64,000 bases of DNA from Novosphingobium capsulatum NBRC 12533. GTDB lineage: Bacteria; Pseudomonadota; Alphaproteobacteria; Sphingomonadales; Sphingomonadaceae. The stretch lies in assembly GCF_001598375.1 (NCBI RefSeq), contig NZ_BCYV01000006.1, positions 1 through 64,000 of the forward strand, written 5' to 3'. Of this stretch, positions 17,848-27,946 are shown piece by piece; the first letter of the stretch is position 1; the number at the start of each line of letters is the position of its first letter. Below the pieces are notes generated by a model that worked only from the letters and a program-made list of their open reading frames with translations, was not told the DNA's origin and did not search any database. Made by a program: the position numbers and the translations under genes.

Positions 17848-18858
17848 ATGGCCACGAACCCGCAAAGCTCGACCCTGTCGCTCACGCTCAACGGCGAACC
17901 GCGCCGCGCTGCTCCCGGCACGATTGCCGATCTGGTGCGCACCCTGGACCTCGATCCGGCCAAGGTGGCCGTGGAGCGCAATGGCGATATCGTGCCACGC
18001 TCCACCCTGACGCAGGTGCCGCTTGCCGATGGCGACGTGCTGGAGATCGTGCATTTCGTGGGTGGCGGCGATGGCGATGGCGTGGCCTCAGACGATACCT
18101 GGACCGTGGCCGGCCGCACCTTCCGCTCACGCCTGATCGTGGGCACCGGCAAGTACAAGGATTTTGCCCAGAACGCCGCCGCGCTGGCGGCCTCGGGCGC
18201 GGAAATCGTCACCGTCGCGGTGCGCCGCGTTAATGTGTCGGACCCCAAGGCGCCGATGCTGACCGACTATATCGATCCGCGCCAGGTCACCTATCTGCCC
18301 AACACTGCCGGCTGCTTTACCGCCGAAGACGCCATCCGCACCCTGCGCCTGGCGCGCGAGGCGGGCGGCTGGGACTTGGTCAAGCTGGAAGTGCTGGGCG
18401 AGGCGCGCACGCTCTATCCCGATATGCGTGAAACCCTGCGCGCCACCGAAGTGCTGGCCAGGGAAGGCTTCCTGCCGATGGTCTATTGCGCCGATGACCC
18501 GATCGCCGCGCGCCAGCTGGAAGAAGCCGGCGCGGTGGCGATCATGCCGCTGGGCGCGCCGATCGGCTCGGGCCTGGGCATCCAGAACAAGGTGATGATC
18601 CGCCTGATCGTGGAAGGGGCCAAGGTGCCGGTGCTGGTCGATGCCGGCGTGGGCACGGCCAGCGATGCCGCCGTGGCGATGGAACTGGGCTGCACCGGCG
18701 TGCTGATGAACACCGCCATTGCCGAGGCGAAAGACCCGATCCGCATGGCCCGCGCGATGAAAGCCGCAGTCGAGGCCGGGCGCGATGCCTATCTCGCCGG
18801 CCGCATGGCCACGCGCCGCTATGCCGATCCGTCGAGCCCGCTCGCCGGGCTGATCTGA
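17848..18858 (+). CDS. thiG: Fused sulfur carrier ThiS / thiazole synthase ThiG
   Basis: 336 residues from ATG 17848. Residues about 9-74 are a ThiS domain ([10 protein letters not shown] to EIVHFVGGG), and from about 84 on it is a full ThiG ([13 protein letters not shown], Schiff-base lysine K179 in [46 protein letters not shown]). ThiG builds the thiazole phosphate of thiamine from deoxyxylulose phosphate, dehydroglycine and ThiS-thiocarboxylate. The ThiS Gly-Gly that must be adenylated lies internally at 72-74, followed by a flexible GDGDG linker, so cleavage seems to be needed. No thiF or TPP riboswitch is seen here. Confidence 0.95.
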   Translation: MATNPQSSTLSLTLNGEPRRAAPGTIADLVRTLDLDPAKVAVERNGDIVPRSTLTQVPLADGDVLEIVHFVGGGDGDGVASDDTWTVAGRTFRSRLIVGTGKYKDFAQNAAALAASGAEIVTVAVRRVNVSDPKAPMLTDYIDPRQVTYLPNTAGCFTAEDAIRTLRLAREAGGWDLVKLEVLGEARTLYPDMRETLRATEVLAREGFLPMVYCADDPIAARQLEEAGAVAIMPLGAPIGSGLGIQNKVMIRLIVEGAKVPVLVDAGVGTASDAAVAMELGCTGVLMNTAIAEAKDPIRMARAMKAAVEAGRDAYLAGRMATRRYADPSSPLAGLI

Positions 18859-18873
18859 TCGGATCAAACTTGC

Positions 18874-18919
18874 ACAAAAAAGGGGGCGCAGACCGCATGG
18901 CCTGCGCCCCCTTTTTTGT
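18874..18919. terminator. Bidirectional terminator between thiSG and maeB
   Basis: A perfect 18-bp inverted repeat with A6 on the left and T6 on the right, and a 10-base loop. It serves both converging genes. Confidence 0.95.
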
Positions 18920-18930
18920 CTTCAGCCCTG

Positions 18931-21195
18931 TCAGGCGGTGATGCCTGCCGCCGCCAGCACCGCCAGGGTCAGCAGGTCGGGTGCGGTTGCCGTCATCGGG
19001 GCGATCTGCACCGGCTTTTCCATGTTGAGCAGCATCGGGCCGATCATGGCGTTGCCGCCCAGCTCGCGCAGCAGCTTGGCCGAGATATTGGCCGATTGCA
19101 GACCGGGCATGATCAGAACGTTGGCCGGGCCCGACAGGCGGCAGAACGGATAGGTCTGCATGATGCGCGGGTTGAGCGCGGCATCGGGCGCCATTTCGCC
19201 TTCGTATTCAAAGCCCGGCTGGCGTTCATCGAGGATCGCCACCGCATCGCGCAGTGCATCGAGCCACTTGCCATAGGGATTGCCGAACGTGGAATAGGAC
19301 AGGAACGCCACGCGCGGTTCGTGGCCCATGCGGCGGGCGACGGCGGCTGTTTCGATGGCGATATCGGCCAGTTCCTCGGCATTGGGGCGCTCGTTGACCG
19401 TGGTATCGGCCAGGAACACCGTGCGGTTCTTGCCCACCATCAGGTGAACACCGAACGGCAGGTGCCCGGGCTTGGGCCCCAGCACGCGGCGAATTTCCTT
19501 CATGGTCTGCGCAAACGGGCGGGTGGTGCCCGAAATCATCGCATCGCCATGGCCCAGCGCCAGCAGCAGCGCGGCAAAGACATTGCGATCGTTGTTGACC
19601 ATGCGGCGCACGTCGCGTTCCAGGAAGCCCCGGCGCTGCAGGCGCGGATAGAGATAAGCCACCATGTCTTCCACCAGCGGGGAGACATTGGAGTTGTGGA
19701 TTTCAAAGCTGGACGGGTTGGACACGCCCAGTTCCGAAAGCTTGTCGAGCACGCCCTGGGTGCGGCCGACCAGCACCGGCGTGCCATAGCCGAAATCGCG
19801 GAACTGGATGGCCGCGCGCAGCACCACTTCCTGCTCGGCTTCGGCAAAGACCACCCGCTTGGGGTTCTGCTTGACGCTGGCATAGACGTTGGTGAGCACC
19901 GAGGTCGTCGGGTTGAGCCGCGCCTTGAGGCTTTCGCGATAGGCTTCGAAATCCTCGATCGCCTTGCGCGCCACGCCGGTTTCCATCGCCGCCTTGGCCA
20001 CGGCCGAGGAAACCCGCTCCATCAGGCGCGGATCGAACGGAGCGGGAATGATGTAGTCCAGGCCAAACTGGTGGTTCTTGCCATAGGCGGCAGCCACTTC
20101 CTCGGGCACGGGCTCGCGCGCCAGTTCGGCGATCGCAGAAGCCGCGGCGATCTTCATTTCCTCGTTGATCGCGGTGGCCTGCACATCCAGCGCGCCGCGG
20201 AAAATGTACGGGAAACCCAGGACGTTGTTGACCTGGTTGGGATAGTCGGAACGGCCGGTGGCGATCACGCAATCCGGGCGCACGGCCTTGGCCGCGTCGG
20301 GATTGATTTCGGGATCGGGGTTGGCCATCGCGAAGATGATCGGCTGCGGCGCCATCTTCTTGACCCAATCGGGCTTGAGCGCGTCGGCCGCCGAAAGGCC
20401 CAGGAAAATGTCGGCGCCATCAAGCGCCTCTTCCAGGGTGCGGGCCGGGGTATCGACGGCGTGGGCGCTCTTCCACTGGTCCATGCTGTCGGTACGGCCG
20501 CGATAGATCGTGCCCGTGCGGTCGCACATGATCACGTTGTCGTGGCGCACGCCCATGGCCTTGATCAGCTCGGTGCAGGCAATCGCCGCCGCGCCCGCGC
20601 CGTTGACCACGACCTTGACCTCGGACATCGCGCGGCCGGTCAGGTGGCAGGCATTGAGCAGGCCGGCGGCGGTGATGATCGCGGTTCCGTGCTGGTCATC
20701 ATGCATCACCGGAATCTTCAGCCGCTCGCGCAGGGCCTGCTCGATGATGAAGCATTCCGGGGCCTTGATGTCTTCCAGGTTGATCCCGCCAAAGCTGGGC
20801 TCCATCAGGGCGACGGCCTCGATAAAGGCTTCGGGATCTTCGGTGGCGAGTTCGATGTCGATCGAGTCGACATCGGCAAAGCGCTTGAACAGCACCGCCT
20901 TGCCTTCCATCACCGGCTTCGACGCCAAGGCACCCAGATTGCCCAAGCCCAGGATGGCGGTGCCGTTGGAAATCACCGCCACCAGGTTGCCCTTGGCGGT
21001 ATAGTCATAGGCCGTGGCGGGATTGTCCGCGATGGCCAGCACCGGCACGGCCACGCCGGGCGAATAGGCCAGGCTGAGATCGCGCTGCGTGGCCATCGGC
21101 TTGGAGGCGATGATCTCGATTTTGCCAGGCCGGATCGTGTTGTGATAGAAAAGCGCTTCGCGTTCGGTGAAACGGACGTTGCTTTCCTCGGACAT
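18931..21195 (-). CDS. maeB: NADP-dependent malic enzyme with phosphotransacetylase-like domain
   Basis: 754 residues starting MSEESNVRFTEREALFYH. It oxidatively decarboxylates malate to pyruvate with NADP+. The malic enzyme part (about 1-420) shows SLAYSPGVAVPVL, KRFADVDSIDIEL, MHDDQHGTAIITAAGL and the nucleotide-binding VVVNGAGAAAIA. The C-terminal part (about 430-754) is phosphotransacetylase-like; in characterised homologues it regulates activity through acetyl-CoA and lacks transferase activity. Upstream in-frame codons to 21240 are left out. It converges on thiSG. Confidence 0.96.
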   Translation of the reverse strand: MSEESNVRFTEREALFYHNTIRPGKIEIIASKPMATQRDLSLAYSPGVAVPVLAIADNPATAYDYTAKGNLVAVISNGTAILGLGNLGALASKPVMEGKAVLFKRFADVDSIDIELATEDPEAFIEAVALMEPSFGGINLEDIKAPECFIIEQALRERLKIPVMHDDQHGTAIITAAGLLNACHLTGRAMSEVKVVVNGAGAAAIACTELIKAMGVRHDNVIMCDRTGTIYRGRTDSMDQWKSAHAVDTPARTLEEALDGADIFLGLSAADALKPDWVKKMAPQPIIFAMANPDPEINPDAAKAVRPDCVIATGRSDYPNQVNNVLGFPYIFRGALDVQATAINEEMKIAAASAIAELAREPVPEEVAAAYGKNHQFGLDYIIPAPFDPRLMERVSSAVAKAAMETGVARKAIEDFEAYRESLKARLNPTTSVLTNVYASVKQNPKRVVFAEAEQEVVLRAAIQFRDFGYGTPVLVGRTQGVLDKLSELGVSNPSSFEIHNSNVSPLVEDMVAYLYPRLQRRGFLERDVRRMVNNDRNVFAALLLALGHGDAMISGTTRPFAQTMKEIRRVLGPKPGHLPFGVHLMVGKNRTVFLADTTVNERPNAEELADIAIETAAVARRMGHEPRVAFLSYSTFGNPYGKWLDALRDAVAILDERQPGFEYEGEMAPDAALNPRIMQTYPFCRLSGPANVLIMPGLQSANISAKLLRELGGNAMIGPMLLNMEKPVQIAPMTATAPDLLTLAVLAAAGITA

Positions 21196-21285
21196 TCGCG
21201 CACTCCCGGCAGACTGGAAACTCGTCTTGCCCCCTTGCACATTCGAATGCGCTAGGGAAGGCTTGAGCGCGCACGAAATGATCCC

Positions 21286-22914
21286 TTACAAATCGCGCGC
21301 CTGCCATTTGGGCAGGCCCAGCGGCCGCACGGCAAACAGCAGGCTGCGCCCCTGCTGCCACACCAGGCGCAGGCGTGGATCGGGGTTGCGCGGCAGGCCG
21401 GTATCGATCAGCCAGACGTAATCGACCCGTTCCACCGGGGCAAAGCGCAGGGCCGAGTCGATCGAGCGCAGCCGCCCGCTGGCGCAGCGCCGCGACCACA
21501 CGAATTCCGACGGATCGGCCGCGAAATTGCGCGCCGGGCGGAACCGCGGCACGACCATGTGCAGACCGGGTACGGCCCAGTTGTCGTTCACCCAGGCCTG
21601 GCGATAGACGCTAGCCAGGCTGGCGAGGTGATCGCGCCGGGTGTTGCGCCACGCTTCCTCCAGGCAGGAATGTTCCACGAACGTGAGGATGCGGGCGCCC
21701 GGCTCGATATGTTCGAGCGCGGATAGCTGCTGGCGATAATCGTCGGCATAATCGACGAAGCTGGCCGCCGTGACCACCGTGCGCAGGCCAAGCAGAACCA
21801 GCCCGGCATAGGCCACGGCGCGGGCCACGCGCGGGCGCGCGCCGCTCCAGTCCTGCAGGCCCAGCAACAGCATCATCGCCGGGGGCAGCAGGCGCACGTC
21901 GACAAAGGCACTGCCGTTGATATCGCTCGGGATGATCACATAGAGGATCAGCACGCACAGCCCCGGCAGGCCGCGCTGCCAGTTCCACCGCCCGCCCAGC
22001 CAGAACCCGCCGAGCAGCAGGATATAGGCGGCCGCCGTGGTGATCACGTCGAGCGCAAACGACTGGTCGCGCAAGGTGATGCCCAGGAACACGCCCTTCT
22101 GTTCCCACCGCCAGGCGTTGAGGCTGCGCGCCGGTTCGGGCGAAAACAGCTTCCACAAGACGATGGTCAGCACCGTGGCGAGCAGCGGCCAGCACAGCAC
22201 GATGAGGCGCCCGGCGGCGGCCTTCCAATCGTGCGTGGCGATCACCGTGCGCCAGCGCGACGGGCGCCACCAGCCCGCCGGCAGGTTGTCCAGCTCGCGG
22301 CCAAAGGCATTGGCCCCGACCATCACCGCCAGCAGCAGCCCGCCGATGGCATGGCACAGCATCGCCAGCGGCTGGGCCACCACGAGCAGGCCGGCACGGT
22401 CGCGCGGGCGGTGCTCCAGCGCCATGGCCGCGGCAAAGGCGCACAGCGACAGGCCGGTGCCCAGGATATAGTTGAGGAACCCGGTCAGCAGCGGAAAGCT
22501 GAACACCCACATCAGCGCCCAGGGCGCGCCATGGCCGCCGCGGGCGTTGGCCACCCGCACCGTGGCCAGGCAGCCGCCGGCAAACAGGCCCGTGGCCAGC
22601 ACCGTGCTCCACCACCCGGCTGCCAGCACCCCCAGCCAGCCGCCCAGCACTTTCATCAGCACGTCGCCGCCGATGTTGAGCGTGAACACCCACTTCCAGC
22701 CCAGATACTTGCCCAGCGGGCTATCCGGCCCAGCCGCCTCGATCGCGGCGGCACCCATGTGTCCCGGCACGTCGATCAGCGGCGGCACATCGACCAGCAC
22801 GAACGGAAAGCAGATCAGCAGCACGCCCAGGATGATCGCCCGCGTTGAAAGCCAGGGCAGACCCCCGCCGCGCCAATCGAGCAGAAACCGGAACCGCTTG
22901 GGGGAAACTTGCAT
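21286..22914 (-). CDS. Polytopic membrane protein, GT-C-like layout
   Basis: 542 residues with about ten to eleven membrane segments and a soluble C-terminal domain from about 400 (EHIEPGARILTFVEHSC and ARNFAADPSEFVW). The long stretch of helices followed by an extracytoplasmic tail recalls GT-C glycosyltransferases or polysaccharide-related membrane proteins, but I see no diagnostic catalytic motif. An acidic Pro-rich loop (VLVDVPPLIDVPGHMGA) follows the first helix and might be the active-site loop. It is monocistronic, between maeB and mutS. The function is unassigned. Confidence 0.8.
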   Translation of the reverse strand: MQVSPKRFRFLLDWRGGGLPWLSTRAIILGVLLICFPFVLVDVPPLIDVPGHMGAAAIEAAGPDSPLGKYLGWKWVFTLNIGGDVLMKVLGGWLGVLAAGWWSTVLATGLFAGGCLATVRVANARGGHGAPWALMWVFSFPLLTGFLNYILGTGLSLCAFAAAMALEHRPRDRAGLLVVAQPLAMLCHAIGGLLLAVMVGANAFGRELDNLPAGWWRPSRWRTVIATHDWKAAAGRLIVLCWPLLATVLTIVLWKLFSPEPARSLNAWRWEQKGVFLGITLRDQSFALDVITTAAAYILLLGGFWLGGRWNWQRGLPGLCVLILYVIIPSDINGSAFVDVRLLPPAMMLLLGLQDWSGARPRVARAVAYAGLVLLGLRTVVTAASFVDYADDYRQQLSALEHIEPGARILTFVEHSCLEEAWRNTRRDHLASLASVYRQAWVNDNWAVPGLHMVVPRFRPARNFAADPSEFVWSRRCASGRLRSIDSALRFAPVERVDYVWLIDTGLPRNPDPRLRLVWQQGRSLLFAVRPLGLPKWQARDL

Positions 22915-23110
22915 CAGGCCTCTTTTGCGCTGCGTCGGGCTGGGGTGGAAACAGGGATGGATACTGGGCGTGGAGCGCCTGCCCTTATCACGCCGATGCC
23001 GCCATGGGGAGCCGTGACACCCGCAGGCCGCCCTGCCGGCCTATCCGGCCTGTTCATAAGGCCCGCCTGCGGGTTTGAGAATGCGCGCCGCCTGGGCTAG
23101 CGATAGCGCG

Positions 23111-25711
23111 ATGTCCACCCCCGCCCCAACCCCGATGATGGCGCAATATCTGGCGCTCAAGGACCAGGCGCCCGATTGCCTGCTGTTCTATCGCATGGGC
23201 GATTTCTTCGAGCTGTTCTTCGATGATGCCCGCCAGGCCGCGCAGATCCTCGATATCGCGCTGACCAGCCGGGGCGAGCATGGCGGCGCGCCGATCCCGA
23301 TGTGTGGCGTGCCGGTCCATTCGGCGGAAAGCTATCTTGCCCGCCTGATCCGCGCCGGTTGCCGCGTGGCCATTGCCGAACAGGTGGAAAGCCCGGAAGA
23401 GGCCAAGAAGCGCGGCGGCTCCAAGGCCTTGGTGGCACGCGATATCGTGCGCTTCGTCACCGCCGGCACCCTGACCGAGGAAGCGCTGCTCAACCCGCGC
23501 GAATCCAATGTCCTGGCCGCCCTCTGCCCGCTGCGCGACAGCGTGGGCCTCGCCTCATGCGACATTTCCACCGGGCGGATGGAACTGGAAGAATGCACGC
23601 CCGACCGGCTCGGCGCCGCGCTCGCCCGGCTCGGTGCGCGCGAGATCGTCGCCCCCGATGGCTGGGCCGATGCCCCGCTCGATGCCGTGCCGCGCGACGG
23701 CCGCACGTTTGACAGCGCAGCGGGCGAAGCGCGCCTCAAAGAACTGCACGGCGTTGCCACGCTCGATGGCTTTGGCATGTTCGGCCGGGCCATGCTGGCG
23801 GCGGCGGGCGGGCTGATCGCCTATCTCGACCACGTCGGGCGCGGGCGCCTGCCGCTGCTGCTGCCGCCGGTGGCGCGCGGGGCCGATGCGCACATGGCGA
23901 TGGACGAGGCGACGCGCGCCAGCCTGGAAGTGCTGGTATCAGCGAGCGGCACGCGCAAGGGCAGCCTGGCCGAGGCGATCGATCGCTGCGTCACCGGTGC
24001 GGGCGCGCGCCTGCTCGCCGAAGACCTCGCCGCGCCGCTGCTCGATCTGGCGCAGATCCGCGCCCGCCTGGAAACGGTGCAGTGGCTGGTCGATGATCCG
24101 CTGCTGCGGGCCGATCTGCGCGCCACCTTGCGCACTGTGCCCGATCTCGGCCGCGCGCTGGGCCGCGTCGTCGCCGGGCGCGGTTCGCCGCGCGATCTGG
24201 GCCAGTTGCGCGATGGCCTGGCCCAGGCGCGGCACCTGCACGACAGCCTTTCGGCGCGCGCCGATCGCCCGGCCCTGATCGCCGCGCTGTTGCCGCATCT
24301 GGCCGGCCATGGCGCGCTGGTCGATCTCTATACCCGCGCCCTGGTGCCCACCCCGCCCACCGAGCGCAGCCAGGGTGGGTTCATCGCCGAAGGCTATGAT
24401 GCCGGGCTAGACGAACTGCGCGCCGCAGCCGGCAATTCGCGCCGCGCCATCGCCGCGCTGGAAGCCAGGTACCGCGACGAGACCGGCGTTGCCGCCTTGA
24501 AGATCCGCCACAACGGCGTGCTGGGCTATTTCATCGAAGTGCCCGCGCGCCATGCCGACCGGCTGATGGCGCCCGATTCCGGCTTTACGCATCGCCAGAC
24601 CATGGCCGGCGCGGTGCGTTTCAATGCGCTGGCCCTGCACGAGGAAGCCAGCCGCATCGCCGAGGCCGGCGGCCATGCCCTGGCCGCCGAGGAAGCCCAT
24701 TTCGAAGACCTGATCGCCCAGGCCGTCGCCGCACGCGAGGGCATTGCCGCCACCGCCGCCGCGCTGGCCCGCATCGACGTGGCCGCCAGCCATGCCGAGC
24801 GCGCCGGCGAGGGCGGCTGGTGCCTGCCGCAGGTGGTGGAAGAACCGGTGCTGGCAATCACCAGCGGCCGCCACCCGGTGGTGGAAGCCGCGCTGGCCAA
24901 GGCGGGCGAGCGGTTCGTGGCCAACGATTGCCAACTGGCCGAGGCTGACCGGCTGTGGCTGGTCGGCGGGCCGAACATGGGCGGCAAGTCCACGTTCCTG
25001 CGCCAGAACGCCTTGATCGTGCTGCTGGCCCAGGCCGGTAGCTATGTTCCCGCGCTTGATGCCACGGTGGGCCTGGTCGACCGGCTGTTCAGCCGCGTCG
25101 GCGCCAGCGACAACCTGGCGCGCGGGCGCTCCACCTTCATGGTCGAAATGGTCGAAACCGCCGCGATCCTGCAACAGGCCGGCCCGCGCAGCTTCGTCAT
25201 CCTCGATGAAGTGGGGCGCGGCACGTCGACCTATGATGGCCTGGCCCTGGCCTGGGCCGTGGCCGAGGCGGTGCATGAAACCAACCGCAGCCGCTGCCTG
25301 TTCGCCACCCATTACCACGAAATGCAGCGCCTGGCGGAAACCTGCCCGGCGCTGTCGCTGCACCATGTGCGGGCGCGCGAGTGGAAAGGCGATCTGGTCC
25401 TGCTGCACGAGGTGACGCAGGGCCCGGCCGACAAGTCCTATGGCCTGGCCGTGGCGCGCCTGGCCGGGGTGCCCGAACCCGTGGTCAAGCGCGCGCGCAG
25501 CGTGCTCGACAAGCTGGAAAAGGGCCGCGCCGCGACCGGTGGCCTGGCTGCGGGCCTTGACGACCTGCCCCTGTTTGCCGCCGCCATCGAAGCGGCCGAG
25601 GACAAGGTCGATGCGCTGCGCGACAAGCTCAACGCGCTGGATATCGATGCGCTGTCACCCCGCGCCGCGCTCGATCTGCTTTATGAACTCAAGCGCGAGG
25701 CAAACGCATAG
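23111..25711 (+). CDS. mutS: DNA mismatch repair ATPase MutS
   Basis: 866 residues, the usual MutS length. The mismatch-binding Phe-x-Glu motif lies in MGDFFELFFDDA near residue 40. The ATPase core has the Walker A GGPNMGGKSTFLRQ, Walker B VILDEVGRGTSTYDG and the ATHYHEMQ segment. The C-terminus ends in the helix-turn-helix dimerisation region (ALSPRAALDLLYELK). I chose ATG 23111 because MSTPAPTPMMAQYLALK matches the family start; the longer frame to 23075 is not needed. It converges on the nucleoside transporter gene. Confidence 0.97.
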   Translation: MSTPAPTPMMAQYLALKDQAPDCLLFYRMGDFFELFFDDARQAAQILDIALTSRGEHGGAPIPMCGVPVHSAESYLARLIRAGCRVAIAEQVESPEEAKKRGGSKALVARDIVRFVTAGTLTEEALLNPRESNVLAALCPLRDSVGLASCDISTGRMELEECTPDRLGAALARLGAREIVAPDGWADAPLDAVPRDGRTFDSAAGEARLKELHGVATLDGFGMFGRAMLAAAGGLIAYLDHVGRGRLPLLLPPVARGADAHMAMDEATRASLEVLVSASGTRKGSLAEAIDRCVTGAGARLLAEDLAAPLLDLAQIRARLETVQWLVDDPLLRADLRATLRTVPDLGRALGRVVAGRGSPRDLGQLRDGLAQARHLHDSLSARADRPALIAALLPHLAGHGALVDLYTRALVPTPPTERSQGGFIAEGYDAGLDELRAAAGNSRRAIAALEARYRDETGVAALKIRHNGVLGYFIEVPARHADRLMAPDSGFTHRQTMAGAVRFNALALHEEASRIAEAGGHALAAEEAHFEDLIAQAVAAREGIAATAAALARIDVAASHAERAGEGGWCLPQVVEEPVLAITSGRHPVVEAALAKAGERFVANDCQLAEADRLWLVGGPNMGGKSTFLRQNALIVLLAQAGSYVPALDATVGLVDRLFSRVGASDNLARGRSTFMVEMVETAAILQQAGPRSFVILDEVGRGTSTYDGLALAWAVAEAVHETNRSRCLFATHYHEMQRLAETCPALSLHHVRAREWKGDLVLLHEVTQGPADKSYGLAVARLAGVPEPVVKRARSVLDKLEKGRAATGGLAAGLDDLPLFAAAIEAAEDKVDALRDKLNALDIDALSPRAALDLLYELKREANA

Positions 25712-25825
25712 CCCCTCCACCACCGCTTGCGCGGCGGTCCCCCTCCCCGCCTTCGGCAGGGAGGATCTTCAGGTCCTCCCCATCAGCGATGGGGAGGTGG
25801 CGGCCGCAAGGCCGACGGAGGGGCT
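25711..25825. repeat. Dispersed composite palindrome, family B
   Basis: A run beginning GCCCCTCCACCACCGC is mirrored by GACGGAGGGGC at the far end, with a nested CCTCCCC/GGGGAGG pair inside. It fills the gap between converging mutS and the CNT transporter. This composite palindrome is familiar from sphingomonad genomes. Confidence 0.8.
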
Positions 25826-25830
25826 TGATG

Positions 25831-27099
25831 TCAAAGCGACAGAAACAGCCCCGCCAGTGCCGCGCTCATCAGGTTGGACAGCGCGCCGGCGCACAGCGCC
25901 TTGATGCCCAGCCGCGCGATCACCGGGCGCTGGTTTGGCGCCAGGCCGCCGGTCACCGCCATCTGGATGGCGATCGACGAGAAATTGGCAAAGCCGCACA
26001 GCGCAAAGGTGACGATCGCGATGGTGTGATCGGAAAGGCCCTTGGCCTCTTGCAGATCGATGAAGCCGACAAATTCGTTGAGTACGATCTTGGTGCCGAA
26101 CAGGCCGCCGGCCTGCATTGCTTCGGCCCAGTTGGGCGCGCCCAAGAGCAGGAACACCGGCGCAAAGATCGGCGCGAGGATTTGCTGGAAGGTCAGGCCG
26201 GGATGGCCGAAGAAACCACCCGCCCAGCCCAGCATGCCATTGGCCAGCGCGATCAGCGCCACGAACGCCAGCAGCATCGCGCCCACCGCCACAGCCAGCT
26301 TTACCCCGGTCTGCGCGCCTTGCGCGGCGGCCATGATCAGGTTGGCCGGGCGCTGTTCTTCCGGCGCCTCTTCCAGCGAAGGCTTGATGTGCGGATTGGT
26401 CAGCGCGGCGTCGGCATCGGCATCAACGGCATCGTGCAGCGGGGGCACGTCGGGCATGATCAGCTTGCCCATGAACACCCCGCCCGGTGCCGACATGAAC
26501 GCCGCCGCGACCAGGTAATCCACCCGCACGCCCAGCCCGGCATAGGCGGCCAGGATCGTGCCAGCCACGCCCGCCATGCCCACGCTCATCACCGTAAACA
26601 CCTGGCTGGGCGAGAGCGCGGCAAGATAAGGGCGGATCACCAAGGGCGATTCGCTTTGCCCGACAAAGATGTTGGCCGCCGCGCACAGCGATTCCACACG
26701 GCTGATGCCGGTCACCTTTTCCAGCGCGCCACCGATCCAGCGGATCACCAGCGGCATGATGCCCAGGTAATAGAGGATGGAGATCAGCGCAGCGAAGAAC
26801 ACGATCGGCGGCAGCACGGCGATCGCCACGCTCTTGCCGCCAAGTTCGGGCCGGGCAAGATCGCCGAACACGAATTCCACCCCGGCGCGCGAATAGGACA
26901 GCAACTGCTGCACCGCGCTGGCCGCGCCCTGCAGCGCCGCCTTGCCCGGAGGAAAGCTCAGGACCAGCGCGGCCAGGCCCGCCTGCAGGGCAAAGGCTGG
27001 CAGCACCACCCGCCAGCGAATGGCGCGGCGGTTGGAGGAGAGCAGGAATGCGATGGCAAACAGCAGCGCCATGCCGCCAAGACTGGAAAGAATGCGCAT
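25831..27099 (-). CDS. nupC: Concentrative nucleoside transporter (CNT/NupC family)
   Basis: 422 residues with about ten hydrophobic segments, a proton- or sodium-coupled nucleoside importer of the inner membrane. Family motifs include ANIFVGQSESPLVI, SVGMAGVAGTILAAYAGLG, SAPGGVFMGKL, KIVLNEFVGF and CGFANFSSIAIQMA. The start MRILSSLGGMALL at 27097-27099 leaves out an unconvincing extension. It diverges from yhhQ. Nucleoside specificity cannot be told from the sequence. Confidence 0.94.
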   Translation of the reverse strand: MRILSSLGGMALLFAIAFLLSSNRRAIRWRVVLPAFALQAGLAALVLSFPPGKAALQGAASAVQQLLSYSRAGVEFVFGDLARPELGGKSVAIAVLPPIVFFAALISILYYLGIMPLVIRWIGGALEKVTGISRVESLCAAANIFVGQSESPLVIRPYLAALSPSQVFTVMSVGMAGVAGTILAAYAGLGVRVDYLVAAAFMSAPGGVFMGKLIMPDVPPLHDAVDADADAALTNPHIKPSLEEAPEEQRPANLIMAAAQGAQTGVKLAVAVGAMLLAFVALIALANGMLGWAGGFFGHPGLTFQQILAPIFAPVFLLLGAPNWAEAMQAGGLFGTKIVLNEFVGFIDLQEAKGLSDHTIAIVTFALCGFANFSSIAIQMAVTGGLAPNQRPVIARLGIKALCAGALSNLMSAALAGLFLSL

Positions 27100-27191
27100 G
27101 GCGGGATCGCCAACTCCACGTACGGGGGATTTAGACGGTTTCGTTCCTAACCATATTTGGCGCCGCGTCAAAATCAGGATAGAGGCCACCG

Positions 27192-27881
27192 ATGGAAAAG
27201 ATGCCTTCATCCGCGCCGCAGACCGTCTCCCTGCCCCGCGCACTGTTCGTATTTTCCCTGCTTTACGGCGGGTTAGTGGTTCTTGCCGGCGTGCTAGGGG
27301 CCAAGATCGCGAGCCTGGGCACCTGGCCCGTGGTCGGCAGCCTGGCGGTGGAATCGGGCATTTTCTGCTTTCTGCTGCTGGTTGTATTGTCCAGCACCAC
27401 GGCCGAACTCTATGGCCAGAAGGCCGCGACCACGCTGGTGCGGCTGGGTTTCATCCCGCTGATCGTCTCGATGGTGCTGCTTACCCTGGTGATCCACGCC
27501 GTGCCGCCCGCGCCGTTCTGGCAGGGACAGGAAGCCTTTGCCACGGTGCTGGGCCAGGGCGCGCGGATGCAGCTGGCGGGGCTGATTTCCTATGGCGTGT
27601 CGCAAACGCTCAACGTGCATGTCTTTGCCCGCATCGGCGGCGGCCAGGGGCAGCGGCTGATGCTGCGCGCCTGGCTTGCCAGCCTGCTCAGCCAGGTGGC
27701 CGATACAGTGCTGTTCATCACGCTGTCGTTCTGGGGCGAAAAGGGCGCCGATGGGCACCCGCTGCCGATCGGCGCGCTGATGACCGGGCAGCTCGGCGCC
27801 AAGCTGCTGCTGTCCACGCTGATGGTGCCGCCGCTGATCTGGCTCGCGGTGCGGCTTGGGCGCCGGCTCGATCGCGCCTGA
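27192..27881 (+). CDS. yhhQ: Queuosine precursor transporter (YhhQ/VUT family)
   Basis: 229 residues with six to seven membrane segments. VUT-family hallmarks are STTAELYGQKAA and SQTLNVHVFARI followed by LLSQVADTVLFITLSFWG. Characterised YhhQ imports queuosine precursors (preQ0/preQ1) for tRNA modification. An AGAGG site 6 bases before the ATG supports the start. I looked for a preQ1 riboswitch in the 90 bases upstream and found no convincing one. Confidence 0.9.
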   Translation: MEKMPSSAPQTVSLPRALFVFSLLYGGLVVLAGVLGAKIASLGTWPVVGSLAVESGIFCFLLLVVLSSTTAELYGQKAATTLVRLGFIPLIVSMVLLTLVIHAVPPAPFWQGQEAFATVLGQGARMQLAGLISYGVSQTLNVHVFARIGGGQGQRLMLRAWLASLLSQVADTVLFITLSFWGEKGADGHPLPIGALMTGQLGAKLLLSTLMVPPLIWLAVRLGRRLDRA

Positions 27882-27946
27882 CACAAATCTTCACGGCGCA
27901 AATATTCACTGCAAATTCGGTCGAAGACGGCTAAGGCGCCGCCATC

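Noticed and set aside
18916..21255. A 779-residue frame antisense to maeB, and an 821-residue one antisense to ubiE-ubiB (6187-8652)
   Set aside because: Both mirror strongly conserved enzymes, are His/Arg/Gln-rich and have no recognisable domain.
27100..27191. preQ1 riboswitch upstream of the queuosine precursor transporter
   Set aside because: The hallmark hairpin plus A-rich tail and the trailing CUA-type pairing could not be found.
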